Shown here: positions 10,210-22,024 of the stretch, one piece after another | Numbering within the stretch: position 1 is the stretch's first letter | Layout: each line of letters opens with the position of its first letter | Assembly (NCBI GenBank): GCA_973895155.1 | Contig: OZ316894.1 | Coordinates: 10,540,001-10,604,000 of the forward strand | Source of the DNA: Marsupella aquatica | Taxonomy: Eukaryota > Marchantiophyta | DNA length: 64,000 nt | Reading direction: 5' to 3' | Position numbers and translations under genes: made by a program | Notes under the pieces: model-generated | What the model was told of the DNA's origin: nothing | Seen by the model: the letters and a program-made list of their open reading frames with translations, nothing else | Database searches by the model: none

Positions 10210-11796
10210 ATGGCGTTGAGACACTTCGCAGCTCAAACAGCCACTGCCCTGAGGGTGCGATGTGCTCCGAGGATTCCTTCCGGATTCTCTGTACCGCTCT
10301 TCCGATCGATGTCGACTGGTACGCTTTCACACTCTCATGAGCACAACTCAACCGCTTGGTTTCTTCAGTATCTGGCAGGCTTCACTCGAAAGGAATGCAA
10401 GGGGACATCCTTGTACTAAATGGCCTTCCTCTGTACTATCTTTGAGGAGTGCATTCTGGCCAAGGAGGTCTTTTCGTATCGGTGAGCCGGTTGCAGCGGT
10501 GATTTCTGCTTGTTATGCACTGTACTTGGGCGAAAATTCCTGTTCTTGAAGAAATGCCAAAAAGAAATGCCTGAGGCCAACTGTCCCTGTTGCGCTCCGG
10601 ATCCATCTTGATTTTGCAGCATTTTCACTGCATTGCGTGTAACCCAGAATGCGGCATACCGTTCATGGACCTTAGAGCCCGTCATTCAAGATTTCGGGCC
10701 ATATTATCAACTAGCACAGATCTCTCGGGCTGTATGTGACTTTTTAGAATGTACCCTTATTGTTGACTCTCTTTCGTAATTGACAAAGTATTCGTCGCGA
10801 CAGTGATTCTTCAGTACTTCGTGATGGGACTCACAAGCAGCATGCGATTAAAATCTACAGGGGCATCAAGACCGTTTTGTGTCGGACACATTCATTTTCT
10901 CTGGGGCCATTTCCTGTTTTTCCCTGGGAATCTAGTGTATTCATGCGAAATGTTGGTCTGTCTTTGCGCAGTTCTCGAGAATCTGAAGTATGCGCCTTCT
11001 CACGAATGGGTCAGAGTGGAAGGAGATGTCGCTTATGTCGGCATCACCGACCACGCTCAGGTAGGTACATGCCTTTCTGGCGCTGAATTGCCCAGAAAAT
11101 TCGCTGTGGCTGTGGATGTGAGGACGCTTAATTTCAAGGAAAATGTTCACGTATCGTGTGCGACTTCTTAATGTCTGCTATCATTGAAAGGCTTTTTGTG
11201 CGTGCGCATTCATTTTTATCAATCCACTGCTTTTCGTGTCCAATCGATTAGTCGAATGAGCTGAAATTTAATATCCTTTCACAATGCGTCGTCTAAGCTT
11301 TGATATCACTCGCAACCTGCAGACTGAGCTCGGAGATGTCGTCCATGTCGAAGTGAAGATGGCAATAGACGAGAAAGTGACCAAGGGTTCCCCTTTCGCA
11401 GTTGTCGAGAGTGTCAAAGCAGCCAGCGATGTATACGCCCCCATATCCGGCACTATCGTTGAGATCAATGACACCCTCGATGGTAGCAAAAGCCCCGAGC
11501 TGGTGAGTTGCACTATCTTAGCGATGAGTTCGAGGCACAATATCCCCCACAGATCCTCGCTTTGATATTTCTTGTTAACTTGCAGGGCTCCTAGAATCAG
11601 AACCATCCAGTCGGAAAGAGTTGGGGGTGCTAGTCGAGTCATGTTTTGACAGTCATGCTATTTTGACGTGCAGGTGAATAAAAGTCCATTCGAAGAAGGA
11701 TGGTTCGCGAAAATTAAGTTGACGAATCCCTCAGAACTTGACAGTCTATTGGCTCCCAAGGCTTATGAGGACCATGTTGCAGCTACTGCTCATTAG
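10210..11796 (+). CDS. GDCH: Glycine cleavage system H protein, mitochondrial (4 exons, 166 aa)
   Basis: Exons 10210-10318, 10972-11060, 11323-11502 and 11674-11796 join in frame through GT-AG introns to give 166 residues, the usual size for plant H proteins. Residues 1-35 are an Arg/Ala/Ser-rich presequence for mitochondrial import. The mature part carries YAPSHEW, the GITDHAQ stretch, ELGDVV and the lipoyl site [14 protein letters not shown], in which Lys98 is the lipoylated lysine, then NKSPFEEGW near the C-terminus. The protein shuttles the aminomethyl group between the P, T and L proteins of glycine decarboxylase in the mitochondrial matrix, the photorespiratory and one-carbon step. The start is the first ATG before the presequence. 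Open frames inside intron 1 are shadows. All family key residues are present. Confidence 0.95.
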
Positions 11797-12554
11797 GGGC
11801 ATAACGCAGGGCAGACGCGGCAGAGGCAACACATTAACTTCTGTCTGGTGAAACTGGGCAGCAGTTAATTGCGGAGTGCTCGGGGCATTGTGTTCCCCGG
11901 TCACCTTTTGTCGAACTGAGGAACACGACGAAGGATGTTTGAACGTGCCCCTCCGTTTTGCTTGTCCACGACGGTGGAGTAAGTTTATTCCGTTAGGTTC
12001 TTATTCTCATTAACGTTGCTCATAATTTGGTCGTCACTTTTCTAAGGGTAGCCCAAGATGGCCGTCTTTCGCATGAGCTTCTTGTACAGTTTTACTCTAG
12101 CTCCTTTTCCTTCTGCCAGAGCTCCAAGACTAGCTCTCTACTCACAGCGTCAGATGCCTGGCAATCTTGTATGCCCTTTCATTGGGCAAGTCTCTGCTAC
12201 TACAATTCTTCATTGTGGTCGTCTCAAGACCAGAGACTTGACTCTTTGTTGTGATTAATTATAACTTGAAGTGCATGCTGAAGTAGTTCTATAGTGACAT
12301 TTCAATTTGCACTAATCAGGGGACAATGCAAGTCAATTGCAGAGACAGCCAAGATGTGATTCCAATCAAGTGCAAATTGCTAAGCAAGTGCTCCTGATCT
12401 TGAGGGGGTTGTATTGTGACACCCAGCTTCGCAGTCTCTGTTGCTTTTCTCTTCGCTTGAGGGACAGGATGATCTGATTGGGAATGATATGAGCTGGTAG
12501 CTGTTGCAGATCCATGGAAAGATGGCAAATCTTGTTCACCCAATATGTCAATAG
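11797..12554. other. 3' flank of the H-protein gene; no gene seen
   Basis: Presumed 3' UTR followed by intergenic DNA. Only short overlapping open frames of unremarkable composition occur, and no domain was recognised. Confidence 0.5.
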
Positions 12555-12697
12555 GAGAAAGTTCACTCAACTGATTGCAAAGATGGAAAGTTCACTCCTC
12601 TGATTGCAAAGATGGAAAGTTCGCTCCTCTGATTGCAAAGATGAAAAGTTCACTCTGACTGCAAAGATGAAAAGTTTACTCTGATTGCAAAGATGGC
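12555..12697. repeat. Tandem minisatellite, ~28-29-bp unit, about 5 copies
   Basis: The unit is close to tgattgcaaagatg followed by gaaagttcactc. It repeats five times with small length changes. The minus-strand open frame over it is a by-product of the repeat. Confidence 0.9.
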
Positions 12698-12699
12698 TT

Positions 12700-14400
12700 T
12701 TGAGAGTGTAACAACAAGCAGGCATCGTTATTTTTACCGTCTTTATGGTCGAGTTCTTCAGTGACACATTTTCATGCAAAGTGGTTGGAGACCATTGTCC
12801 CGGGCCTTTCACAAGTTTCTCCAGACTACCATAGGATTCAATAATGCTAAAGTTTCTGGCATGGTGGGAATGCTTTTCAAGACGACGGATGTGCAGTACA
12901 CGTGACTTTATCCTTTATGTCCTGGGTGAATGTAAAATATGATTATTTCATGAACTTCAAAAGCCCTCCAGACCATTCAAACGAAGCCACATTCCTCGAT
13001 GATCGAAAGTGGGCCCCTCCTTCACTGCCCAGGGTACAAGAAGGGGTCGTTTTTATGTAATCCACCTCCACTCAAATTTGAGAGTAACTGAGAAGAGATA
13101 TACCCTATAATGTTTTCCATCACTAGTATCTTATGGTAATTTGTGATCGAAGCTTCCTCTTTAGGACTACAGTTTAGATTGAAGACTCTAGACTGTGACA
13201 TGAAGCCTGACGACTCTAGACTGTGATTATAAGGGGGGAAGGATAAAGCCTCTAGACTGTGACTGTAAGGACTGAACCTAATATTGGTCTGGGGATGGAA
13301 ACTAGTGGGGGTGGAAGCCGGGCCTGTCAGTGAGTAAGCAGAATGATTGACAAAGGAATCCAAGTTTGTGAACTAGATGGATTGAATGCAAATAACTGAA
13401 TGGGCAAACATCCCGTGTTGACATTCAAACCAGGACGTTGTGAAGTAGCTGGTGCTATAGAGCTGCGTGATGGAGCTGACAAGTGATTAGAACATTTGAT
13501 AGATTTAGACAACCTAACAATGACAGTGTTAGGCTTGCCTAAATTTCTGAATTTTAGCTTTCTAATGCAACTCCGAATCTCTTTAGTACTTGACTAAATC
13601 TATCCACATTATGTTCACTGGAAAGCTATAATTTCTAAAACTTTTCTAAGAATTCTAGGCATGAATGGTTGTATCGAGAGATGATGAAGGAATTTTTAAA
13701 AAGAAATTGGTTAACAACAGGGCTAGACTTTCAGGGAAGGTAAAACAAATAAAAGAATTGTGATTTGTTCAATACTTGACTAACTCTAGCAATGTTAGAT
13801 TCTAAGCAATCTAAGAGGTTTCATTCATAGATGAGGGAGCCATTGGAAATGGATTGAGGGTCATCCAAACTTCAACTTCCAAGTTAAATTTTCTAATTTA
13901 TTGAAAGGAATGGAGAGAAAGAAACTGGTGATAGTGCCCCATTAATAGTGGGACGCTTAAGCTGGGTTCATACTTAAACACTAATTTGGAGACAAAGTAA
14001 GAGATAAATAATGAGCGCATCATGGAAAGTGTCCAAGATTCAAGTTAATCCACACAACTTCAATGATAGGAGATCCAGAATTAGGAGGAAACATGATGAC
14101 CACTGATGTGGAGATCCAAATGGCTTCACCTTTAGGGTTTCTGAGTGAACTCATCCAAACAGAGTAATCTTCCAGGTTGCTCCATGAGCCCACATGCTGT
14201 ATTCACGTGACAATAGTGAATACGTGACAATAGTAAACATAGGTGGACCCACAACTTTGATATAGCACTACAGTCATTTCTCGAGTCATTTCCAAAGACC
14301 CCTCTCTCTAATTGAATTTAAGAATCCCTAAAGAGAGACCGGTCCACAAACTAATTGCAAGTCCAACTTAGAATCTTGCATGGTTTGTCTACAACACATT
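12700..14400. other. Intergenic, repeat remnants, no gene
   Basis: At 13190-13265 the phrase ctctagactgtga occurs three times; related wording is found at 8935, 15420, 42150 and 43450. At 13540-13830 there are copies of a unit (tctttagtacttgactaaatc...ggaaagcta) seen again at 16080-16590. No convincing coding sequence. Confidence 0.5.
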
Positions 14401-15300
14401 TTAGAAAGAATGCCCCTGAGAGCTTAAACTCTACTTTTCAGGAGCTATTAATGCCCATAATGTTCTAGAAGTAGGGTCTTCATACACTACGAGTGTCAAT
14501 GATTTCTATTTCTACTAGTGTAATTACAATAGAGGCAAATTTTCCTAAAGAGGTGAAAGAAATTGTAACTGGGCATTGTGGGATACAATGTCCTGAGAAT
14601 GAGAGTTTTAGAATTGACTTTTGAGGGGCTTTTGTTGTCCATAGTAGAGGAGAATTTTCCTACAGAGGTTATCCAAATCTTGACTTGGCATTGTGGGATT
14701 TAATGTCCTACAAAGGTGAGTTTCAGATCCACTTTTGAGGGCTATTATGCCCATAATGTTCTGGAAGCAAGACTTTAATAGTGCATGCTCTGTATATAGG
14801 GCATTGTAAGATAGAATGCCCTAAAAACAATAGCTAAGGCTTGATTTGGGAGGTTATTATTGCCCATAATATTTGAAATAGGAGCTTAATACATTTAAGA
14901 CCCTTAAGGATTCTTATTTCTACTAGTTTTATTAATGTAGTGGAGAATATTTCTAAAGTGGTGATCCAAATCTTGACTAGGCATTCTTCACCATCCCAAA
15001 GGAAAATCGCAACCCGCACTAAGCATATATACAGTCATGTTCTTCACTATATATAAATACAAAGGGAATTAACTATGTATTAAAGTCATGTTTGAAGGGA
15101 ATTGTGGAATGTGATGGCCTCACAAACACAGCTTTAGCTTGAGTTTTGAGTGGTTATTATTGTCCATAATGTTAGGGGAAGAGTAGCCTCTTACACTACT
15201 AGGCCTATGAGATTTTGAGTTTACTCATTTTAATGAAACTAGAGAAGAATTTTTAATATGAGTCAGACATCTTCACTCTGCATTCTTCTCCATAATTGCA
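14400..15300. repeat. Degenerate long tandem repeat around a cccataatgtt / ggcattgt motif
   Basis: Blocks such as gcccataatgttct, gggcattgtgggat and ttttcctaaagagg recur four to five times at irregular spacings of about 190-260 bp. A related fragment (attattgcccataatta...ttcataattgcc) is at 30960-31090. Confidence 0.55.
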
Positions 15301-15419
15301 CTCAAAGTTCCTACCAGAAAAATCAGGAAGTGGATTAACTCTATGGACACATAAATCAAGATAAACTGAAAAACTAATAAACCGCAGGGGACTTTCCGGG
15401 CCTTCAATCTCAAGTGAAG

Positions 15420-15730
15420 CCTCTAGCCAGCTATTTTCTGGGCCTCCTGTCTAGAGTGAAACCTCTAGACAGTAACTCTAAGTGAAGGCCACTACTGAAG
15501 TGCGGTGCCAAGATGTGCCAAGATGAACAGGAAAAGGGGGTATCCTCTTTCCCACAAGGTGTTTTTTTGTTGTGTAGACAGGGATGGGGGCAAAGAGGAA
15601 GAGGAAATAAGGGGGTATACTTTATTTCAAGGTTTTTTGTGCAGGCAAGGATGGGGAAAAGATGAACAAGAAATAAGGGGAAATGGTATTTCCTGCAAGC
15701 TTTTTGGGGATATCCATCTTTCTTTACGGA
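15420..15730. repeat. Dispersed repeat with ~90-bp purine-rich units (shared with 17216-17420)
   Basis: Units of the form caaggttttttgtgcaggca, ggatggggaaaagatgaaca, then gaaataagggg recur here. They recur again at 17216-17420, where the same sequence runs into the shared ctttttggggatatccatct. Weaker relatives are at 42230-42290 and 43100-43165. The 129-aa and 175-aa plus-strand open frames at 15505 and 17271 are read through these repeats and are not called genes. Confidence 0.65.
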
Positions 15731-16079
15731 CCCCCATAAGAGGTCTCTTGCAAATTCCCTGCCACGAGGTTGTGCCACATCATCACAACCAGCCACAAAC
15801 AAGAATGATCATACTTTTAACAATAACAAACATGCACATTCCTGTTTGTGACAAAAACAACATAATTTTTGGGGCGTCATGCCGTAAATATTGAACGTAA
15901 AAAAAACCAAAATACAAAGGGAGATATGTCATTTAGTAAAATAAAGTTACCATTTTGATGTTTGTCAAAGATATATCAGTGTTTTATATCAAAATGTTTG
16001 TATTTTTTAATTGTTTGCAAGCTTGAAAAAACCAACCAATAGAAATGTACATAGTTAAAACCCCTTTGGTTTCACATTG

Positions 16080-16590
16080 TAAAACTAAATAATCAATCTC
16101 TTTAATACTTGATAAAATCTGTCAATGTTTGATTCATTTAAAAAATAAAGATCAAGATTTAGAAACTCGTTACCTCTGTAGTATTGTCTTGATAAAATCT
16201 TTCAATGTCACACTCATTGGAAAACTAAAGTAAAATTAAAAACTCATCATCTCCTTAGTACTTGACAAAATCTATCAATGTTAGGTTCATTGGAAAGCTA
16301 GAGAAATTCAGATACTTATGATCTCTCTAATTCTTGACGAATAATCTCAATGTCACACATTAGAAAGCTAGAGATTGAAAACCTCATGATCTCTTTAGTA
16401 TCGTGACAAAATCTGACCTAAAATTTGTCAATGTCAAACTCAATGTTGGAAAGCTAAAAGAATTCATGAACTCATGATCAAAATTTCTTATACTCACACT
16501 CATTGGAAAGGCAAAGAAATTTAAAAACTCATTAATTTTGGAACTTGACAAAATTTGTCAATCTGAGGCTCATTGGAAACCCTTTTCTCG
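16080..16590. repeat. Degenerate ~80-bp tandem array, about 6-7 copies
   Basis: The unit is approximately cttgacaaaatct, tcaatgt(c/t)a, cactcattggaaagct, then an A-rich stretch and aactcatgatctcttta. Copies diverge strongly from each other, so the array is old. Isolated units appear at 13545-13640. Confidence 0.7.
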
Positions 16591-16599
16591 ATTAAGAAA

Positions 16600-17215
16600 T
16601 ATCACAATCTCATCACCGTCACAGACTTAACCGTTAAAAAATGATTTCTTTGATTACGTCGCCATCCCTTGTCCACAATGCTTGCTTCTCGGGTTGAATT
16701 GTTCGCATTCCTCTAGTCTTCAACTGAAGCTCACTTTGAACACAAATTGACGCCAAATGCAACTTTTATGTCAAAGAAACAATCGTTGGTCTCCCCCTCA
16801 CACCATAGCTTTCTTAAATACAAAAACTACGAATCCTTCATGTGAAGCAATGACTTGTTTGTTTTGTGTGTTCTTTCCACCGAATCGACAAGAGCTCTTT
16901 TGCCAATAGCTAAGTGTTGTCCTCCAGTCTGTCTTGTGGCGGTAATGCTTAATGTAACTCACAAGCAATCAATCATGAATGATAGAAACACGATTTCTGC
17001 AATATGTAAGCAAAAACAGTCAAAAAACTCAATTCCTCCATATTCAACCTTCCGTTGATAAATCTCCTCTATCTTTTGAGTTTTTTCTTTTGTACAAACA
17101 CACACCAAGACCATCGGGAGACTCAAAACCGTAAATTATCGCCTTGTTGAAAATTGATTTCACTTCATCAAACACACATTACTTGAATGAACATGGGGGT
17201 CCACGAATTAATTGC
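16600..17215. other. Intergenic; no gene seen
   Basis: AT-rich sequence with only short open frames (for example a 67-codon frame at 16855) lacking recognisable features. Confidence 0.45.
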
Positions 17216-17420
17216 AAGCTTTTTTGTGCAGGTAAGGATGGGGGAAAAGATGAACAAGAAATAACGGGGAATGCTTCTTAGGGCAAGCTTTTTGGGGATA
17301 TCCATCTTTGTTTTCAAGGTTTTTTGTGCAGACAGGGATGGGGAAAAGCTGAACAGGAATTTAAGGGGATTGCTTTTTCCTGCAAAGGTTTGGGGGAAAT
17401 CCTTTCCCTACGAGGTTTTC
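17216..17420. repeat. Two further units of the 15420-15730 repeat
   Basis: ttttttgtgcaggtaaggat at 17221 and ttttttgtgcagacagggat at 17320 start two units about 99 bp apart, both followed by ggggaaaag, tgaaca and the Aaggggat-type end. Confidence 0.7.
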
Positions 17421-18519
17421 AACCTTGTTTTGCGCAGACCACATGGATACGGGGGCAAAGTTGAAGAGAAAGGGGAAACTTTTGGCTTCATGCTTTCAAC
17501 CTCCAAGGTTGAGTCGGTGGATTATTTGTCAATGCTGAATTTGCAACTTGCTTGCCCGGCAGCTTCTTATTTCTTATTAGACTACTTGGGTCATAGTTTC
17601 TCTTCGTGTGTGCTACTTTGCTCACTAGAACTTATTTGCCTGGCTGCTATGATTGACAATGTTGCCACATTCGAGTTCATTACTCATCATCTCATTATTC
17701 CTAGATTGCACTCACACACGCGCTGCTGCTATTCTGTACGTGACACTGCTGGATTACTATTCTTCTCCACCATAGCCAGTTTTCTTGCTAGAGGGTAGAG
17801 CAAGTTTTTGTATGGACAGAGCTATACACCCCTAGACAAGTTTCAATCCATTTAGACAGCTTTGCACAGAACAATCACATGCAATGATTCCATTGCTGAC
17901 TCGATTCGACTGTGTCATTTAGCGACACTATGATTTGAGAATGACTGAAGATCGTTGGTTCACCACAAATCATCCTCGATCATTGTGACACACCAAGGAC
18001 CTCGTCAACCGCGTTGTTAAATTTTACTGTGACTACCGTAGTGTACAAAAACATGCGTAGCAATTATCTGTCCACAAGTCAATGCTTTAGATTTGCAGTC
18101 CCATCCACTGCTTTTAATTTCCCCTCACATTTCTGTGTAAAAATGTCACGGTCAACAAGCGAAAGGGATTTTCTTCCCAGCAAAATGTCCAAACCCCTAA
18201 ACAAATTGAGACATTCTTTAAATTAGCTGCGATCGATTCCTGAGGAAGTGTTCTGATGAGCGAGAGAAAAAGGACTCTCCAGAACACTCATCCTTCAGAA
18301 TAGCTATATGCGGAAACGAGTTTTCTCTTCAGAAAATGTTTCGTATCCACGATTGACGAATCGAAGATGCTATGCAGCTGAGCAACACGAGCAAGTAAAA
18401 TGTTTGATCATTCAGCACTAGAATATGTCTCAAATCTCTTCAAGTTCTGTACAGTTTGATTAGCTAAGTTCGTTGTGATGGCCAAAATCAAATTCTCCCT
18501 TGCATCTCTCTGATGTGTT
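17421..18519. other. Intergenic / 3' flank of the LEA gene
   Basis: No recognised coding sequence. The last few hundred bases are presumably the 3' UTR of the minus-strand LEA gene ending at 18520. Confidence 0.45.
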
Positions 18520-19705
18520 TCACTCGGTCTTCAGACCCACTTTCTGAGCTACCTTCTCTGCGTCACGTTTGACTGCCTTGGCTGCCTCCACGCCTACCTC
18601 CTTCAGCCCGGTCGCAGTTTCAGACACCTTGCTAGGCATGTCTTTGAACATATCCTTCGCAGTATCTACATTCTTGGCCACTTGACCTGTCGCTTGATCT
18701 TTCGCTTCAGATGCTTTTTCTCCTGCCTCGGCCGTCGTCTCCTTCACCTTTTCTTTCGCTTGATCTTTCACTTCGGTTGCCTTCTCTCCTGCCTCGGCCG
18801 TCGTCTCCTTCACCTTTTCTTTCGCTTCGGTCGCCTTACCTTCTGCCTCTGCCGTCGTCTCCTTCACCTTTTCTTTCGCTTGATCAACCTTGTGAGAACT
18901 TTCATCAACCACATCCTTGGCGACTCCCTTGCTTTGCTCCTGCTGTTGTTTAAATTCGTCAGACTTCTTTTCATAGCTATCATCCACACTTCCTCCCTTG
19001 TTCATCATCCATCTTCCCATTTTCATAATCACGAGTCTCTTCATTGTTGGCCTTTGCCTGTTCTCGTCATTTAGCAATCGAGAATCACAACCAATCCGTT
19101 ATCAGGTGATAGGATCTTCGTTATATTCTAGCACAAAGCTATTCTCTGGGAAACTATGTGATTTTAATTACGACCTCATCTCCCCTAATGTGTCGTGGCT
19201 CCGGTTAGTGGATGCTCCATCGACTGATTAACCACGAAATCAGCGAATACATCACTGGTAGGCGTCGGATGGGCATGGAGGTTCTGGAAGTATAGCCACC
19301 AAGGTTATCAAAGCTGGATGTCCGACCTTCGTTTAAAGTCCAAGTATGAGGTAGCATTACGGCCTTATTCATGGATGTGGAGGCAACAAAGCCTAAATCC
19401 TCATGTGCACTTCGGTAAGACTGTGCATATGTGGGAACGCGGCAATGAAAGACGTATTAAGTGTGGTGTCTGCAGCTTATTCATACGGTACTAGATGAGG
19501 AAAATCAGCAACAACAGAGGAGCAAACTTAACTAACACGATGAACTTGGAAAACTCACCTGAGCGTCGGACAGTAATCCCCGGTTAGGGAAGAACCGTCC
19601 TTGCCAAGGAACCGCAAGTGCCTCAAGTCTGGTGCTACTGCCGTTGCCGATGCTCGGCCTCTGCAAGATCGTCAGGAACTGCGCAGATATTCTCCGTGCG
19701 GCCAT
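18520..19705 (-). CDS. Late embryogenesis abundant protein, LEA_4 / group 3 type, probably mitochondrial (2 exons)
   Basis: Exon 1 (19559-19705) encodes 49 residues starting MAARRISAQFLTILQRP, an Arg-rich, acid-free presequence typical of mitochondrial import, and ends at a CAG/GTGAGT donor. The large exon ends at 18520. It carries Lys/Glu/Ala/Thr-rich 11-mer repeats (AKEKVKETTAEAGEKA and variants, four or more times), then an amphipathic tail (KDMFKDMPSKVSETATGLKE). Such proteins are unfolded in water, become helical on drying and protect membranes and enzymes. The acceptor is uncertain. A phase-compatible AG at 19063-19064 gives about 229 residues but an unusual Met/Arg-rich junction (roughly MKRLVIMKMGRWMMNKGG). 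Another frame across 19000-19060 reads more LEA-like but soon meets a stop, so a frameshift or extra intron is possible. Confidence 0.75.
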
Positions 19706-19779
19706 TGTGAAACTTGCTCGATCACTCCGGTCCACAAAACTACAACTACTCAACGATTTGACACAGCAAAGTATCTCTC

Positions 19780-20100
19780 AAACCTGCACGAGAGAACACA
19801 GATCGAATTCAGTTTACAAACTGTCACCAGACTTCAAACGAGACGGATCCGCCTCAAATGCACTCGAGAGGGAGACCCACCTCCCTTAATCCAGTATCAC
19901 AAATTCGTCGAAGTGACACAGTAAATAAAGACGAGAATTGAACTGCAATGTACTAGAGACACAGGAAACCCTACCTCACTCCATCAATCCAGTAGCACGA
20001 ATTCGCCGACGCGAGACGGTACTGAAACGAGAATTCAGCTCAAAAATGGATTTCTGCCCCAATGCACTCGAGAGTAATACCTACCTCACTTGTTGATCAG
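19780..20100 (-). promoter_or_regulatory. LEA gene leader region: three diverged repeats, each carrying a splice-donor-like site
   Basis: Three diverged units share blocks (aatgcactcgagag or aatgtactagaga, acctacctcact or acccacctccctt, atccagta(g/t)cac(g/a)aattcg). Read on the LEA (minus) strand, each contains GAG/GTRGG(T/G), with donors near 19880, 19974 and 20084. A strong pyrimidine-rich acceptor (ttctctcgtgcag) lies at 19784-19796, 80 bp before the start codon. This suggests a leader intron with up to three alternative first exons. No transcript evidence is available. Confidence 0.45.
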
Positions 20101-20120
20101 AGCTCACTGATGATGCTGAT

Positions 20121-20450
20121 GGACTTCTCCGATGAAGTGATGCACTGAGGTTGCGATGGAGCTGCGGCGTGACATTGGAGTGTGCATAGCATTGAGCTTG
20201 AAATTGCATGCGGGGGGGGGGGGGTGGGGGGGGTCAGAGTGAGCGTCGTCATGTGAGAGCAAGGGACAGACACTTGTTCGCATTTGACTGGGCCAGGCGA
20301 TGCGCTTTGCGAGGTGGCAGCTCCTTCATGCGCCGCGTGGTGATTGTAGAAGCTGCGCATTTTGGTTCGTTCCCGGGCACCCGCCGGCTGCCCGCGGGCA
20401 CGAAAGGCGAAACTTCCGTGCTTCGGTGTGACCTTTTTGACCCTCCTAAT
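20121..20450. repeat. GC-rich dispersed repeat, copy B (paralogue of 1-320), upstream of the LEA gene
   Basis: It aligns with bases 1-320 (see that entry). It contains an uneven poly-G tract (20213-20233, twelve then eight Gs split by one T) that copy A lacks apart from a short ggggg. Its position, beginning about 415 bp upstream of the LEA start codon, makes a promoter or first-exon origin plausible. Confidence 0.8.
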
Positions 20451-20589
20451 AATAACGGGTTTACATAAACAACTTTCAACTACTTCACCACTAAATATAT
20501 ATGATAGTTCCCAAGGGCAAACAAGGCCGAACCGGGAGACATGATACTAAAGCAACCCAGTGAACTAAAGATGTTCGATTCTAATTAAC

Positions 20590-20780
20590 AATAGTGCCAG
20601 AGTTTGTTTTATATTAATGAATATGTCATGGTTTCATATCTATACAACAAGTTCACCAATGTAACAAAGGAAACTATATACTAAAACGGTGGAGTATTTG
20701 TTTTATACAAAAAATAATAATGATAATATTATAAATCCAAAATCTTTAGTGGCAATATACTTAAAAACCTTTTACAAAGA
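20590..20780. repeat. Dispersed repeat collinear with 4180-4310 (also 39960-40200)
   Basis: The shared block atctttagtggcaatatacttaaaa and the A/T-rich text before it match the other two loci. Because it again follows the GC-rich repeat, copies A and B together look like one mobile or duplicated unit of about 650 bp. Confidence 0.55.
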
Positions 20781-20814
20781 TTAGGAGGCAGGTCTGTGCT
20801 TTAGTGAGGGTATC

Positions 20815-21911
20815 TGTGTGTAACCATTTATGGAGGCACTTGCCATTTTCATAATATTGTGCCTGAAAACTCATGCTCTACGTGGAATTCTGCAAGCCAT
20901 TTCTAACCAGGACTTTAGTGAGGGCTCTACAAAAAGTAGGAGGTCAATCAAACACTACTGTAACACTTTACTGAGACTACCGGTGTGCAACCATTTCTAC
21001 AGGTATCTGTTATTTTCATAATCTCTCCCTAAAAAACTCATTATCAGTGTGGAAAGTTATATGCCATTTCTTACTAGGCTTTAGTAGGGGCTCTATAAAA
21101 GTTGGAGGGCGCTAGAGCACTACCAGAACACTTTAGTGAGGCTACTCATAACCATCTGGCTGCTTGTTTGCCATTTCTCACTAGGGCTTTAGTAGGGCCT
21201 TTACAAAAATAAGGAGGTTGGTTGGGCACTAGGGTTGAACACTAGGGCTTTAGCAAGGCTACTGGTGTGTAGCCATTTCTGGAGGTACTTGCTATTTCCA
21301 TGATCTGTCCCCCAAAAACTTGACTCAAAAGTTAATAAGCCATTTCTTACTAGGGTTTTAGTCCCAGTTGAGCACTAGCGCTTTAGCAAGGGAACTGGTG
21401 AGTAACCATTTGTGGAGGTACTTGTTATTTCCATAATCTCATGCCTAGAAACCATGATAGACACTGAAATCTACAAGCCACTTCTCACTAGAGCTTTTAT
21501 TAAGGGCTTTACAACAAATTAAGCGGCCAGTCAGGCACTAGGGCTGTAGGAGGCTACTGGTGTGTAGCCATTTTCTTGAGGTACGTGCTATTTTCATAAT
21601 CTCTCCCCAAAAAACTCATGATCGACGCGGAAGTTAATAAGCAAATTTTTACTTGGGCTTAAGTGCGGTCTTTACAAAATTAGGTGGCCAGTCAAGCACT
21701 AGTGCTATTTTCATAATCTCTCCCCAAAAAACTCGTGATCGACGCGGAAGTTAATAAGCCAATTTTTACTTGGGCTTAAGTGCGGGCTTTACAAAATTAG
21801 GTGGCTAGTGCTTTTACAAAATTAGGTGGCCAGTCAAGCACTAGCGCTTTAGCCCCGGCTTTAGCAAGGCTAAAGGTGTGCAACCATTTCTGGAGGTACT
21901 TGCTATTTCCA
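20815..21911. repeat. Degenerate tandem array, ~120-170-bp unit, about 7 copies
   Basis: Each unit reads roughly ggtgtgtaaccatttctgga, ggtacttgctattttcat, aatctctcccc-aaaaaactc, a variable part, agccatttcttactag, ggctttagt-aggg, ctttacaaaa, ggtggccagtcaagcact, then gctttagcaaggctact. The last units (21600-21860) include a nearly identical internal duplication, so this end was amplified recently. Single relatives occur at 7900-7980 and 60960-61040. Confidence 0.8.
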
Positions 21912-22000
21912 CACACCAAAGTAGCCATTCACACCATTCACACTCACCAAAGTAGCCAGCCATTCACACCATTCACACTCACCAAAGTAGCCAGCGGCCG
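21910..22000. repeat. Short tandem repeat, ~37-bp unit
   Basis: accaaagtagccag and attcacaccattcacactc alternate three times. Confidence 0.85.
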
Positions 22001-22024
22001 TCTGAACCACAAAAAAGCTGGTTT

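Noticed and set aside
10803-11171. 122-codon frame overlapping H-protein exon 2
   Set aside because: Exon 2 is in this frame, but the upstream part is intron 1; the four-exon model gives a complete family member.
17271-17798. 175-codon plus-strand frame
   Set aside because: Its first third is read through the dispersed ~90-bp repeat; no domain or splice signal supports it.
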